Assembly (NCBI GenBank): GCA_021732995.1
Contig: JAKFWA010000119.1
Location: 1 to 64,000 of the forward strand
Direction of reading: 5' to 3'
Length of the DNA: 64,000 nucleotides
Origin: Planctomycetaceae bacterium
Lineage (GTDB): Bacteria; Planctomycetota; Planctomycetia; Planctomycetales; Planctomycetaceae
The notes beneath the pieces were generated by a model that was given only the letters and a program-made list of their open reading frames with translations, made no database searches and was not told the DNA's origin. Made by a program: the position numbers and the translations under genes. Below are positions 8,631 through 17,795 of this stretch, one piece after another; the first letter of the stretch is position 1, and the number at the start of each line of letters is the position of its first letter.

Positions 8631-9016
8631 AGATCAATCCGTTGCGACCGGGGCCGCAATAAGTGAGTCGGCAAGCGAAACCATCATGAGGCGGTCGATA
8701 ATTGTGTTCAATGCAAGCGAACGGTCAGTTCTGCGGAATTGCCGAGTCGCTCAGTCGGCGGGCGTTAAAGTCTGTCGCTGCTGGCGAGCAGTCAGGCAGC
8801 GAATCCTCATCGCCGCGGCACGTCCTTGGCGTGTTGACGACAGAGGACACAAAGACTGGCCCTGATACGCCTGCCGATTCGGTAATATCGGAACGTTTTC
8901 CCTGATTCGCTGGCGCGGTCGAACCGACGCATTCTGTTCCCTGCCCTTCCATTCGCATCAGCTCTAACTTATGGCTGTTGATTCGAGAACGACCGATCGC
9001 CTCGACGGAGTTTCGC
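8631..9016. other. Intergenic region between divergent genes, with a possible repeat element
   Basis: 386 bp without a credible gene; it must hold the promoters of the GT2 gene (leftward) and the DUF1501 gene (rightward). At 8890-8936 it contains GGAACGTTTTCC, then GGCGCGGTCGAAC (8912-8924), then ACGCATTCTG (8927-8936). The last two words recur in the hairpin at 55937-55983. No promoter box could be placed with confidence. Confidence 0.5.
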
Positions 9017-10441
9017 ATGAGTAGTCTCGATCCGAATTTCCACGCACGTCGCCAATGGCTGGCTGCTGCTGGCGGCGGGTTTGGTGCGCTTGCCTTGTCC
9101 TGTTTGTTGGATGCCGACGCTGCCGAGTTGGTTTCAAAAGAGACGATTGTTGGCCGCGATCACACGCCCAAAGCCAAGCGAGTACTGCAACTGTTCATGA
9201 ACGGCGGCGTCTCGCAGATGGACACGTTCGACTATCGGCCCGAGTTGCAGAAGCGACATGGCCAGCAAGTCGATTTCGGTATCAAGGCCGCCGCGACCAG
9301 CACGCCCGGCGCGGTGATGAAGTCTCCGTTTGAATGGCGTCAGTACGGCGAATGCGGCCGCTGGGTCAGCAGTGTGTTCCCGCACGTGGCTCAGCACGTG
9401 GACGAACTGGCGTTCCTCATGGCGATGATGTCCAAGACGAACGTGCACGGCCCGGCCAGCTATTTGCAGAACACCGGATCGACTCAGCCGGGGCTGCCAT
9501 CGATGGGCGCCTGGCTGTCTTACGGATTGGGGCGACTGACGGACAACCTGCCGCAGTTTGTTGTCATCCCGGATCATCGCGGGCTGCCTTACAACAACGC
9601 GGGCAACTTCTCAGCGGGGTTTCTGCCGGCAGCTCATGCGGGAGTCATTCTGAAGCCGAACGCTCCGATTCCGATTGCCAACCTGCATCCACCAAAGTTC
9701 GCGACCGAGATCACAGCCGACAGCCAAACGGACGGTTTGCAGTTGCTGCAAACTCTTAACCAGAAGCACAAGGTTCAGCGCCCCGGTGATTCTCGACTGG
9801 ACGCGCGGATGCAGTCTTTTGAACTCGCCGCCCGCATGCAGATGAGTGCCCCCGATGTGCTGGATCTCGCCCAGGAGACACCAGAAACGCATCGACAGTA
9901 CGGGCTCGATGACGAAACGACGGCTCCATTCGGCAGGAACTGTCTGGTGGCTCGCCGTCTGATTGAACGAGGTGTCCGGTTCGTGCAGGTCTGGAGCGGC
10001 ATGGGCGGGCCGTCTCGCAATTGGGACAACCACACCGACATTCCGAATGAACTGCCCTTCATCGCACGATCAGCAGACAAGCCGATCGCGGGCTTGTTGA
10101 AGGACCTGCAGCAGCGCGGCCTACTGGAGGACACCATTGTCGTCTGGACGACGGAGTTCGGACGCATGCCGTTTACTCAAGGGGCCACCGGGCGCGATCA
10201 CAACGGTGGTTGCTTCGTCAGTTGGCTGGCCGGAGCCGGAGTCAAGGGCGGCGTGACTTACGGTCAGAGCGACGATTTCGGCTATCAGGCCGCCGAGAAC
10301 AAAACGACGGGTTACGACCTGCATGCGACGATTCTGCACCTGCTGGGGATCGAGCATACGCAGTTGACCTATCGACACAACGGTATCGACCGACGGCTGA
10401 CCGATGTGCATGGCCGAGTGATTCACGAGGTCCTCGCCTGA
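9017..10441 (+). CDS. DUF1501 family protein, probably Tat-exported
   Basis: A 474-residue DUF1501 protein, an alkaline-phosphatase/sulfatase-fold family greatly expanded in planctomycetes. The N-terminus RRQWLAAAGGGFGALALS is a twin-arginine-type leader. Family marks are RVLQLFMNGGVSQMDTFDYRPEL, HVDELAFLMAMMSKTNVHGPAS, TGSTQPGLPSMGAWLSYGLG, VVWTTEFGRMP and GRDHNGGCFVSWLAGAGVKGG. GGAG eight bases before the ATG at 9017 sets the start; an in-frame ATG at 8978 is less likely. Such genes usually pair with a DUF1549/DUF1553 gene; the only such gene here is 3.5 kb away on the opposite strand. Substrate unknown. Confidence 0.92.
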   Translation: MSSLDPNFHARRQWLAAAGGGFGALALSCLLDADAAELVSKETIVGRDHTPKAKRVLQLFMNGGVSQMDTFDYRPELQKRHGQQVDFGIKAAATSTPGAVMKSPFEWRQYGECGRWVSSVFPHVAQHVDELAFLMAMMSKTNVHGPASYLQNTGSTQPGLPSMGAWLSYGLGRLTDNLPQFVVIPDHRGLPYNNAGNFSAGFLPAAHAGVILKPNAPIPIANLHPPKFATEITADSQTDGLQLLQTLNQKHKVQRPGDSRLDARMQSFELAARMQMSAPDVLDLAQETPETHRQYGLDDETTAPFGRNCLVARRLIERGVRFVQVWSGMGGPSRNWDNHTDIPNELPFIARSADKPIAGLLKDLQQRGLLEDTIVVWTTEFGRMPFTQGATGRDHNGGCFVSWLAGAGVKGGVTYGQSDDFGYQAAENKTTGYDLHATILHLLGIEHTQLTYRHNGIDRRLTDVHGRVIHEVLA

Positions 10442-10559
10442 TTGGCACACCGCCGTGCTGCCAGATTTGGGGAAGAACGCGCTCGCCTTCATTTAGTCGC
10501 AAGCTCGTCCCGCGTAACATACGTGCGGAGTTTGTCCGCACAGCTTTGGGAGAAGCGGT

Positions 10560-11432
10560 ATGAGTTCAAGTTTTCGCGCGGTTGGCCTGTTGCTGTTGGT
10601 GATTGCCGTCGTTCTGCTGGATCAGTCTGCCTCGCGCGCGGACGTGTTCGACGATCACACGGCCTACTGGCTGAAGCAGGTCATCGAGAAGTCGCCGTCG
10701 ACGCCATCGCTGTCGATGAAGGATGGCGCGAAACTCAAACCGATCGGTCGCCGACTGTCTTCGCCCTGCATCGTCATCAAGACGGATGAAGACAATGTCG
10801 TGAAGGCGCTGGTCACATGGGGGCTGCGCAAAGGCAAAGATGGACCAACTCCGGTGGTTGTGATCGAGCGATTTGTCACCTACCGGGGAGACCGCCCGAA
10901 CATCACCGCAGCTAGCGGCAAGGACGTGATGCTGTTTCCCGGTTTTGCCTACAACTTCGATATCGGTCAGGTGGTCCCTGAGGGCCAGGGTGAAGACGTC
11001 AAATGCGTCGGCGAGGGAACGCTGGAGATCGTTGATCCCTCGAAGCTGTTCACTCTGAACGGCCCCGCCATCCCGACGGATGGCCCCGAGGCTCAAGCAA
11101 ATCCGACTTCTCACGAAGAGGTCCTCCCATCCGACTTTGCCGGTTCCTGGTCGGTCCGCATTGATGGTCGCTGGGAAGGTCGATGGGAACTGAAGGTCGA
11201 TGAGCGGCGAATCTACGGCAAGTTCATTTCCGGCGAAACGAAGAGCGAATATGAGGTCAATGGCCGCATCGCAGCGCTCGCTCACAACGCCCGGCTGGAT
11301 GTGGAACTGGCCAACACGTCCCAGGCGATCGACGCATTTCTGTGGACCAAAGACAAATCCGCCATGGCTGGAACCGTCGTCATTGCCGACCGCAAAGTTG
11401 GCTTCTACGCCACCCGCATCAAGCCGGAATAG
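10560..11432 (+). CDS. Secreted protein of unknown function
   Basis: 290 residues with a clear Sec signal peptide (VGLLLLVIAVVLLDQSASRA, cleavage likely after SRA) and GGGAGAAG just upstream of the ATG at 10560. The first half (DVFDDHTAYWLKQVIE to about residue 160) has no family I recognise. The second half, from SDFAGSWSVRIDGRWEGRWELKVDERRIYGKF, reads like a small lipocalin- or avidin-like beta-barrel of alternating strands, as in many planctomycete secreted proteins; this is a structural guess. It follows the DUF1501 gene by about 120 bp on the same strand and may share its transcript. Confidence 0.65.
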   Translation: MSSSFRAVGLLLLVIAVVLLDQSASRADVFDDHTAYWLKQVIEKSPSTPSLSMKDGAKLKPIGRRLSSPCIVIKTDEDNVVKALVTWGLRKGKDGPTPVVVIERFVTYRGDRPNITAASGKDVMLFPGFAYNFDIGQVVPEGQGEDVKCVGEGTLEIVDPSKLFTLNGPAIPTDGPEAQANPTSHEEVLPSDFAGSWSVRIDGRWEGRWELKVDERRIYGKFISGETKSEYEVNGRIAALAHNARLDVELANTSQAIDAFLWTKDKSAMAGTVVIADRKVGFYATRIKPE

Positions 11433-11449
11433 CTCTCGCTGTAGACTAT

Positions 11450-11484
11450 TATCCGTGTTCAATCAGTGTTTCATCCGTGGCTGA
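11450..11484. repeat. Degenerate 11-nt tandem repeat (ATCCGTGTTCA-like), about three copies
   Basis: Between convergent gene ends the sequence reads as three imperfect 11-mers: ATCCGTGTTCA, ATCAGTGTTTC, ATCCGTGGCTG. Similar phrases are familiar from intergenic DNA of planctomycetes and relatives. It may be a small dispersed element; no function is claimed. Confidence 0.45.
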
Positions 11485-11492
11485 TTCACTGC

Positions 11493-12773
11493 TTACTTCG
11501 GGGGATCAGATGACGGAGGCGGCGTCTGCAGTCGCCACTCCTTGTTGACGATCAGCCGCGCACCGCGGTGGAACGTGAGGTAAGACCACGCCCATTGCAG
11601 GACGACGAGCAACCGGTTCTTGAAGCCTGTCAGGTAGTAGATGTGGACGACCAGCCATATCAGCCAGGCGACGAAGCCGGCCATTTTCAGGCGGCCGATT
11701 TCGACAATCGCGCGGCTGCGGCCGATCGTGGCCATCTGCCCCTTATCCACGAACTTGAACGGTTGCCGAGCCTTGTTGGCTAACTCGTCGCGAATCAGTC
11801 GCGCGACGTAATGCCCCTGCTGCATCGCGACCGGAGCAGTTCCCGGCAGCGGCTTCCCGGTCTGATGAGTGAAGCATGCCTGATCGCCCAGCACAAACAC
11901 ATTGGGATGGCCCTTCACGCTGAGATCCGGCTCCACAACGACTCGCCCCTGTCGATCAACCTCCAGAGCAGTGGCTTTGCCGAGCGGAGACGCTTGAACT
12001 CCCGCAGCCCACAGGACCGTTGCCGCGCGAATGCGTTCGGCGCCGATCTCAACTCCATCGGCGTCAATCTTGGTGACCGCGCTGGAAGTCCAGACTTGAA
12101 CCCCGAGTTGTTCCAGATCGCGCGCGACCTTGGCGGCGGACTGCTCGCTAAACATCGGCAACATGCGCGGACCGGCTTCCAGCAGGATCACTCGCGCTTG
12201 AGTCGGATCGATGTTGCGAAAGTCTTTGGCCAGCGTGAAGCGACTCATTTCGCCGATTGCTCCTGCCAGCTCCACGCCTGTCGGGCCGCCACCGACGATC
12301 ACAAAGGTGAGATACCGCTTGCGGTCTTCGGCGGAGGTCGTGCGTTCGGCAGCCTCGTAGGCGGAGAGCACACGGCGACGGATCTCGGTTGCCTGTTCGA
12401 GGCTCTTCAAACCGGGAGCGTACTCTTCCCACTCATCATGCCCGAAGTAACTGTGCTTGGCTCCACAGGCGAGGATGAGATAGTCGAACGGGACCTCTCC
12501 GAACTCGGCCACCGCGACTTTACGGTTCAATTCCAGCGAGCGGATTTCGCCCTGCAGAACGCGGACATTTCGATACCCCGACAACATGCTGCGTATCGGC
12601 GCTGCAATGTCTGCGGGACTGAGTCCTGCCATCGCCACCTGGTACAGCAGCGGCTGGAAGAGGTGGTGGTTCGATCGATCCACCAGCGTCACCTCGACGT
12701 CTTTGACTCCACCCAACCCTTTGGCAGCGTTCATCCCTGCGAACCCGCCGCCCACAATCAATACACGCGTCAT
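11493..12773 (-). CDS. ndh: Type II NADH dehydrogenase (NDH-2)
   Basis: A 426-residue flavoprotein that oxidises NADH and reduces quinone without pumping protons. The FAD fold is RVLIVGGGFAGMNAAKGLG at the N-terminus, with HHLFQPLLYQVAMAGLSPADIA, the NAD fold is TFVIVGGGPTGVELAGAIGE near residue 165, and NVFVLGDQACF is the second FAD motif. The C-terminus has a hydrophobic stretch FVAWLIWLVVHIYYLTGF and an amphipathic segment for peripheral membrane binding. ATG at 12773 follows GGAG by six bases. The upstream gene ends only 15 bp before, so these two flavin reductases form one operon. Confidence 0.93.
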   Translation of the reverse strand: MTRVLIVGGGFAGMNAAKGLGGVKDVEVTLVDRSNHHLFQPLLYQVAMAGLSPADIAAPIRSMLSGYRNVRVLQGEIRSLELNRKVAVAEFGEVPFDYLILACGAKHSYFGHDEWEEYAPGLKSLEQATEIRRRVLSAYEAAERTTSAEDRKRYLTFVIVGGGPTGVELAGAIGEMSRFTLAKDFRNIDPTQARVILLEAGPRMLPMFSEQSAAKVARDLEQLGVQVWTSSAVTKIDADGVEIGAERIRAATVLWAAGVQASPLGKATALEVDRQGRVVVEPDLSVKGHPNVFVLGDQACFTHQTGKPLPGTAPVAMQQGHYVARLIRDELANKARQPFKFVDKGQMATIGRSRAIVEIGRLKMAGFVAWLIWLVVHIYYLTGFKNRLLVVLQWAWSYLTFHRGARLIVNKEWRLQTPPPSSDPPK

Positions 12774-12788
12774 ACAAACTCCGGTCTT

Positions 12789-13859
12789 CTACGCCTTTCT
12801 GACTGTTGCAGCGGCGCGAGCGATCTTTTCTCCAATGAGCGCGATCTTGTGGTCTTTTAGCCGTTTCTCGTTCAACCAGTAAGGACTGGTGATTTCCTTG
12901 AAGGCATGAATCGCGGCTTGAATGCCCTCGGCCCACGCCACTGCGATCAGCTTGATGTCGCCATGAACGTCGCCGACTGCGAAGATGCCTTTGCGGCTGG
13001 TTTCAAAGTAGGGATCGACCGCGATGCTGCCGTCTTCGTTGAGTACCAGTTCCAGTCGCTCGAAGGTTTCCTTAGCCGACAGAAACCCGATTTGCACGAT
13101 GGCTAGGGAACAGTTGAGCGAACTACCCGTGCTCAGCTGCATTTCGATCTTGTCGCCGACGAACTGAGCGGCCGTGATCTCGGTCAAGAGATGAACGCGT
13201 CCGCCAGCGTCGCGAATGCGATTAACGCTGTCGGGTTTGCCAGTCGGTTCCGCCGCGCGGACCAGAAGATCAACTTCGCCCCCGCGTGCCAGCACCATCA
13301 AAGCGGCATCCAGAGCCGAATCACCGCCTCCAATTACAGCGACGTGGCTGCCTTCGTAGTCACCAATCTTGGGAATCTTGTAATGCACGCTGCGCGATTG
13401 CAGTTGGTCGAGGACTGGTAGCTTGCGGGGATAGTGCAGCAGTCCGCAGGCCATGATCACCTTACGACATAGGTAACTTCCCTTGCTGGTGATGACTCGT
13501 TTCAGCTTATCTTCGTTCTCGATCTGGTCGGTGTCTGCGATCGTCACCAGTTCTTCGTTGAAGCGGAACTGCACGAGAGCCTCGGCCGCCTGCCGATACG
13601 TGCGTTGAGACAGCTCTTCACCCGTGATGCCATCCGGAAAGCCGGGAATGTCGACGATCCGTTTATCCGCATACAGAAACTGCGGCTGCCCTCCCGGTCG
13701 GTCTTTGGCCTCGATAACCAAAGTCGTGAGCGCCCGATGAGCCGTGGTCAGTCCCGCCGCCAATCCCGCGGGCCCTGCCCCGATGATGACGACGTCCCAA
13801 TACGGAAGTTGATCGAAATCCAGATCAGCTTTGAGTTGAGTAACTTTGAAATCGGACAT
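12789..13859 (-). CDS. Ferredoxin/flavodoxin-NADP reductase, thioredoxin-reductase-like type
   Basis: 356 residues with the TrxR/FNR2 fold: WDVVIIGAGPAGLAAGLTTA (FAD), YADKRIVDIPGFPDGITGEEL, and HVAVIGGGDSALDAALMVLA (NADP). The redox CxxC of true thioredoxin reductases, expected just after the NADP motif, is missing. The IVDIPGFP element fits ferredoxin-NADP reductases of the YumC type and YpdA-like relatives. GIFAVGDVHGD is the C-terminal FAD motif. ATG at 13859 is chosen because similarity begins just after it; an in-frame upstream start at 13925 is unlikely. It probably passes electrons between NADPH and ferredoxin or a low-molecular-weight thiol. First gene of the operon with NDH-2. Confidence 0.82.
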   Translation of the reverse strand: MSDFKVTQLKADLDFDQLPYWDVVIIGAGPAGLAAGLTTAHRALTTLVIEAKDRPGGQPQFLYADKRIVDIPGFPDGITGEELSQRTYRQAAEALVQFRFNEELVTIADTDQIENEDKLKRVITSKGSYLCRKVIMACGLLHYPRKLPVLDQLQSRSVHYKIPKIGDYEGSHVAVIGGGDSALDAALMVLARGGEVDLLVRAAEPTGKPDSVNRIRDAGGRVHLLTEITAAQFVGDKIEMQLSTGSSLNCSLAIVQIGFLSAKETFERLELVLNEDGSIAVDPYFETSRKGIFAVGDVHGDIKLIAVAWAEGIQAAIHAFKEITSPYWLNEKRLKDHKIALIGEKIARAAATVRKA

Positions 13860-14003
13860 GATATGTTGGCTTTTGTGTCGGCAGCACAGCGGCGATTGAT
13901 GGCGCGAATGTTGGAACCAAACCACTATCTCGCGACACCAGCGGCTGCTGTTTCCTCGTGATTGTCTTCATGCCCTGACACGCCATGTCGAGAACTGGTT
14001 GGC

Positions 14004-17000
14004 TCAATCTTTCACCACGAACTCGTCGACGTTGAGCAAGGCCCGGATTAATACGGTCCATGCTGCCTGATCCGCTGATGCAGTTGCATCGCTCGTGACG
14101 TCTGCGGCCTTAATACTCCCGTTTTCGAAACGGCCCTTCTGAGTTCTGAGAAAAACCGCGAGTTCGGCGAGTTCGTCTGCTTCCGGTGGTCGAGTGAAGC
14201 AACGCCGGAACAGCAGCGCAATCTTGCTTTCGGTCGTACCTTCAGCACGGTCGATTGCCTTACCAAGCGACTGGGCTGCTTCGTGAAACATGCCATCGTT
14301 GAGCAACGTCAACGCTTGCAGCGGTGTGTTCGAGACGTCGCGGCGGGCGATGCAGGCTTCGCCGCTGGGGCCGTCGAACGTCAGCGTCATGGCGAAGGGT
14401 GCGGTGCGCTTAGTGAAAGTGTAGAGGCTGCGACGGTAACGATCCTCGCCTGTGCTGGTGGTCCATGTGATCGCACCATAGGTGCCTTCAGTCGTCACGC
14501 TGGCGGGCTGTGGAGGAAACACGCTCGGCCCGCCTTGCTTCGAGGAGAGCAGGCCTGCAACTCGGAGAACTGAGTCGCGAATGATCTCGGACTCCAATCG
14601 GACCCTTGGACCCCGAGCTAGTATTTCTGCTGGCGCCACGCTTCCTTCCGGGCCATCGTGACGCAGTTGCGAAGTCTGCTGGTAGGTGGAGCTCATCACG
14701 ATCAGTTTGTGCAGACGCTTCAATGACCAGCCATCTTGTCTGAAGTGCACGGCGAGCCAGTCGAGCAATTCGGGATGCGTTGGCAGATCACCCTGCAAAC
14801 CAAAATCCTGTTGCGATCGCACCAGTCCATTTCCGAAGAATGCGGCCCACTGCCGATTGACCGTGACTCGAGCCGTTAAGGGGTTCTCTGCGGAAACCAG
14901 CCACCGCGCGAAGTCGAGGCGATTCCGTGGGACTTGTTTAGGCTGAGGCAAGAACGGCGGCAATCCGGGGTGCACTTGATCGCGAGGCTGCAGGAATTCC
15001 CCACGGTGCTGGCGGTATGTCGGTCGGGGATTCGCTGAGGGGCGTTCCTGCAGGACAAGTGTTGCCAGTCCTGCAGGCTTTTGTCGCAACTGCCGGATGC
15101 GGTCGGCCTGAGCTTTCAGTTCCGGTGCTCGCAGCAGGAACTCGGTCCGCAGTTGCTGGCGCTCATCAGCCGAGAGTTGAGTGTCGTCGCGTGCCAGTAG
15201 GCGTTCGATTTCGGGGCTGAAATCGCGAGCAACCGGATCGCGCTCGGCGTCGGTGGTGCTGAGTCGGAATCGCCCCAGCGAACTGGCGAAGTGACGCCCG
15301 AATGTCATCTTCAAGTGCAGCGGCTTCGCAGGTTCTACTGGAGTCTCAAGCACGAAGACGGCTGTATGCCGTTCGCCGATACGTCCATCAACGGACCAGC
15401 CGGTCTGCGGATCTCCATCGACTGCCAGTTGGGCAGTGACTGGATTGGCTCCAAAACGATTCTTTGAGTAGCTGTCTGTGGCCTTGCGAATCCGCACTGG
15501 CTTGCCATCAGCAGTGACGATGAACTCGCTGAGGAAGAAGTCGCCTTTTGTGCCTTCGTAGTAAGTCATGCCGGGACCATTGGCGGGCAGACGCTCGTCG
15601 GGCAAAGCTTCCAGGCGGATCGCCGCGATCTTGTGAGCGGTCGGCGGGAAGATGAGTTCGTAAGTGTCGTACTTCGTCGTGTCGCCGGATGCGAAGATGG
15701 AATCGTCTTCCTGCACTGTGAGGAGTGGCATGTTGGAAGTTGCCTTCGACGGCCGCAGCGGACGCCATGCGATCGTTTGTTGGCGCTCCCTGGCTAGCCA
15801 TTGGCTGAATCGAGTGTCGACGACCGACGGTTCATCGGGTTTCAGTGGCGGTAACGCTTTGCCGAGACTCAGTCGCACTCGGCCCAGTGTGTGCTGCGTG
15901 CCGTGATTCTGAGCCAGTTTCACGATCAAACGCGTACCTTCGGCGGCTGGAATCGGAGACTCGAAGTAGAACACTGCGGTTTTCGGAGTGTTCAACTCCT
16001 GCTTGGGGTCCTGTACGGCCCAGCCGGTTTCCGGCTTGCCGTCAAACGCATGCTCGATTGGAAACTTCTCTTGTTGAGCCGCAGCCTCGCCACGAACGAG
16101 CTTCACCGGCGCTGGTGGCTGATCACCCTGTTGAGCTGCCACTGAGATCTCAGAGAGCACAAAGTTGCCGTGCGGTGTTCGGCCGGGGCCTTTCTTGGGC
16201 AGAGAGGCGTCGGTGAGCGCTTCGAGTTTAAGGCGATCGACTATCTGCGAAGTTTCGATAATGAACTCGAATTCGTCACGATCCGGGCCGGGCATCGCGA
16301 ACAGAACCGAGCCGTCATCCTGCAGCTTCACATCTGGTGTTTCCTTGGCTGAGTACTTGCTCGGCTTGCTGACGGTCCAGTCAGCGTCAGGTCGGGGCCA
16401 ATGTTTCTCCAAGTCTGCGACCAGGCGATGAGCGGTTTCCAGATTACTGCGATAGGTGGTTTCCAACACGCTGTCTGGCAACTCAAGGTCGGGTTCATCG
16501 GCATTGTTCAGATAGGCCATGAACCGGTAGTAGTCATGATGTGAAAGCGGGTCGTACTTGTGGGAGTGACACTGAGCACACCCGAGTGTCAGGCCCAGCC
16601 ATGTTGTCCCTGTCGTCGCGACGCGGTCGGTCATGGCGTAGAAGCGGAACTCCAGAGGATCGATGCCGCCTTCTTCGTTGAGCATCGTGTTGCGATGAAA
16701 ACCGGTCGCGATGCGCTGCTGGGGAGTTGCGTTGGGCAGCATGTCGCCAGCCAGTTGCTCGATGGTGAATTGGTCGAACGGCATATCGGCATTCAGAGCT
16801 TTGATGACCCAGTCACGATACGGCCAGACCGTGCGGGCGCGGTCCTTTTCGTAGCCGTTCGTGTCGGCATAACGCGCGAGATCCAGCCAACGTCGTGCCC
16901 AGCGTTCGCCGTATTGAGGCGATGCGAGCAGGCGATCGATGAGCCGTTCATAAGCCCGATTCAAACCCTGCGAGTCGTCGCTGGCGGCGGATTCCTCTTT

Positions 17001-17606
17001 GACTTCCTTCAGGAACAGGTCCGCCTCTTCAATGGTTGGTGGCAAACCGATGAGATCGAGCGAGGCTCGCCGCAAGAGCGTGTAAGGATCGGCTTGCGGT
17101 GCTGGCTGCAGTCCTGCGGCTTCCAGCTTGGCAAGGACGAACCGATCGATTTCATTGCGCGGCCAGCTTCGCTGCTGAACCGCTGGCAATGGGCTGGCTT
17201 GGGGCAGGCGAAACGCCCAGTGATCCTGATACGGGGCGCCGGCTTCAATCCAACGTTTGAGTGTTGCCTTCTGAGTCGCTGTCAGCACCTTTTTCGTCGA
17301 GGGGGGCGGCATGACAGAATCGGAGTCAGTCGACTCGATTCGCTTCAGCAGTTCACTGTTCGCTGGTTGGTTCGGCACGATCGCTCGTTCGCCGGATTCG
17401 GCTGGCTTCAGTGCCGATTCGCGCAGATCAAGTCGCAGCCCGGCCTCGCGGCTGCCTTCGTCTGGTCCGTGACAACGGAAACAGAATTGCGACAGGATCG
17501 GCCGCACGTCGCGCGCGTAGTCAATCGGTTCGGCGGCGAAGCACGTAGCTATTCCGCAGGTGTTGATCAGCAACAGCCAGAAGCTCCGCTCGAAAAGTCG
17601 CTTCAT
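14004..17606 (-). CDS. PSCyt1/DUF1549/DUF1553 (PSD1) protein
   Basis: A 1200-residue exported protein of a family confined mainly to Planctomycetes and Verrucomicrobia. After a signal peptide (residues 1-25) comes a cytochrome-like PSCyt1 domain with FCFRCHGPDE (CxxCH). DUF1549 follows at about 145-375, with FVLAKLEAAGLQP, RRASLDLIGLPPT, RWARRWLDLARYADTNGYEKD and a second heme-type motif CAQCHSHKYDPLSHHDYY. Two inserted jelly-roll-like regions with matching openings (FVLSEISV and FFLSEFIV) occupy about 440-790. DUF1553 closes the protein with RVTVNRQWAAFFGNGLVRSQQDFG and SNTPLQALTLLND. Probably periplasmic; substrate unknown. Start ATG at 17606 has no strong ribosome site. Confidence 0.92.
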   Translation of the reverse strand: MKRLFERSFWLLLINTCGIATCFAAEPIDYARDVRPILSQFCFRCHGPDEGSREAGLRLDLRESALKPAESGERAIVPNQPANSELLKRIESTDSDSVMPPPSTKKVLTATQKATLKRWIEAGAPYQDHWAFRLPQASPLPAVQQRSWPRNEIDRFVLAKLEAAGLQPAPQADPYTLLRRASLDLIGLPPTIEEADLFLKEVKEESAASDDSQGLNRAYERLIDRLLASPQYGERWARRWLDLARYADTNGYEKDRARTVWPYRDWVIKALNADMPFDQFTIEQLAGDMLPNATPQQRIATGFHRNTMLNEEGGIDPLEFRFYAMTDRVATTGTTWLGLTLGCAQCHSHKYDPLSHHDYYRFMAYLNNADEPDLELPDSVLETTYRSNLETAHRLVADLEKHWPRPDADWTVSKPSKYSAKETPDVKLQDDGSVLFAMPGPDRDEFEFIIETSQIVDRLKLEALTDASLPKKGPGRTPHGNFVLSEISVAAQQGDQPPAPVKLVRGEAAAQQEKFPIEHAFDGKPETGWAVQDPKQELNTPKTAVFYFESPIPAAEGTRLIVKLAQNHGTQHTLGRVRLSLGKALPPLKPDEPSVVDTRFSQWLARERQQTIAWRPLRPSKATSNMPLLTVQEDDSIFASGDTTKYDTYELIFPPTAHKIAAIRLEALPDERLPANGPGMTYYEGTKGDFFLSEFIVTADGKPVRIRKATDSYSKNRFGANPVTAQLAVDGDPQTGWSVDGRIGERHTAVFVLETPVEPAKPLHLKMTFGRHFASSLGRFRLSTTDAERDPVARDFSPEIERLLARDDTQLSADERQQLRTEFLLRAPELKAQADRIRQLRQKPAGLATLVLQERPSANPRPTYRQHRGEFLQPRDQVHPGLPPFLPQPKQVPRNRLDFARWLVSAENPLTARVTVNRQWAAFFGNGLVRSQQDFGLQGDLPTHPELLDWLAVHFRQDGWSLKRLHKLIVMSSTYQQTSQLRHDGPEGSVAPAEILARGPRVRLESEIIRDSVLRVAGLLSSKQGGPSVFPPQPASVTTEGTYGAITWTTSTGEDRYRRSLYTFTKRTAPFAMTLTFDGPSGEACIARRDVSNTPLQALTLLNDGMFHEAAQSLGKAIDRAEGTTESKIALLFRRCFTRPPEADELAELAVFLRTQKGRFENGSIKAADVTSDATASADQAAWTVLIRALLNVDEFVVKD

Positions 17607-17795
17607 CGTGAATCTGAACTTTCATCACCGTGAGGTCGTGCCTGAAAACTGCGACAGAAGTCGGTATTTCATATTCGCTCGAAGAGCGAGTCGAAATGGA
17701 GCGAGCGAACTTCGTAGACTGGTTTCGCGTGGCGTCGGAGCTGCCCATACTGCTCTGCAGGATTTCATCAGGAATTGTCGTCGAGGAGAGTTGCC

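Noticed and set aside
10566-11462. 298-codon minus-strand frame
   Set aside because: Antisense to the secreted protein at 10560-11432, which has a signal peptide and a good ribosome site.
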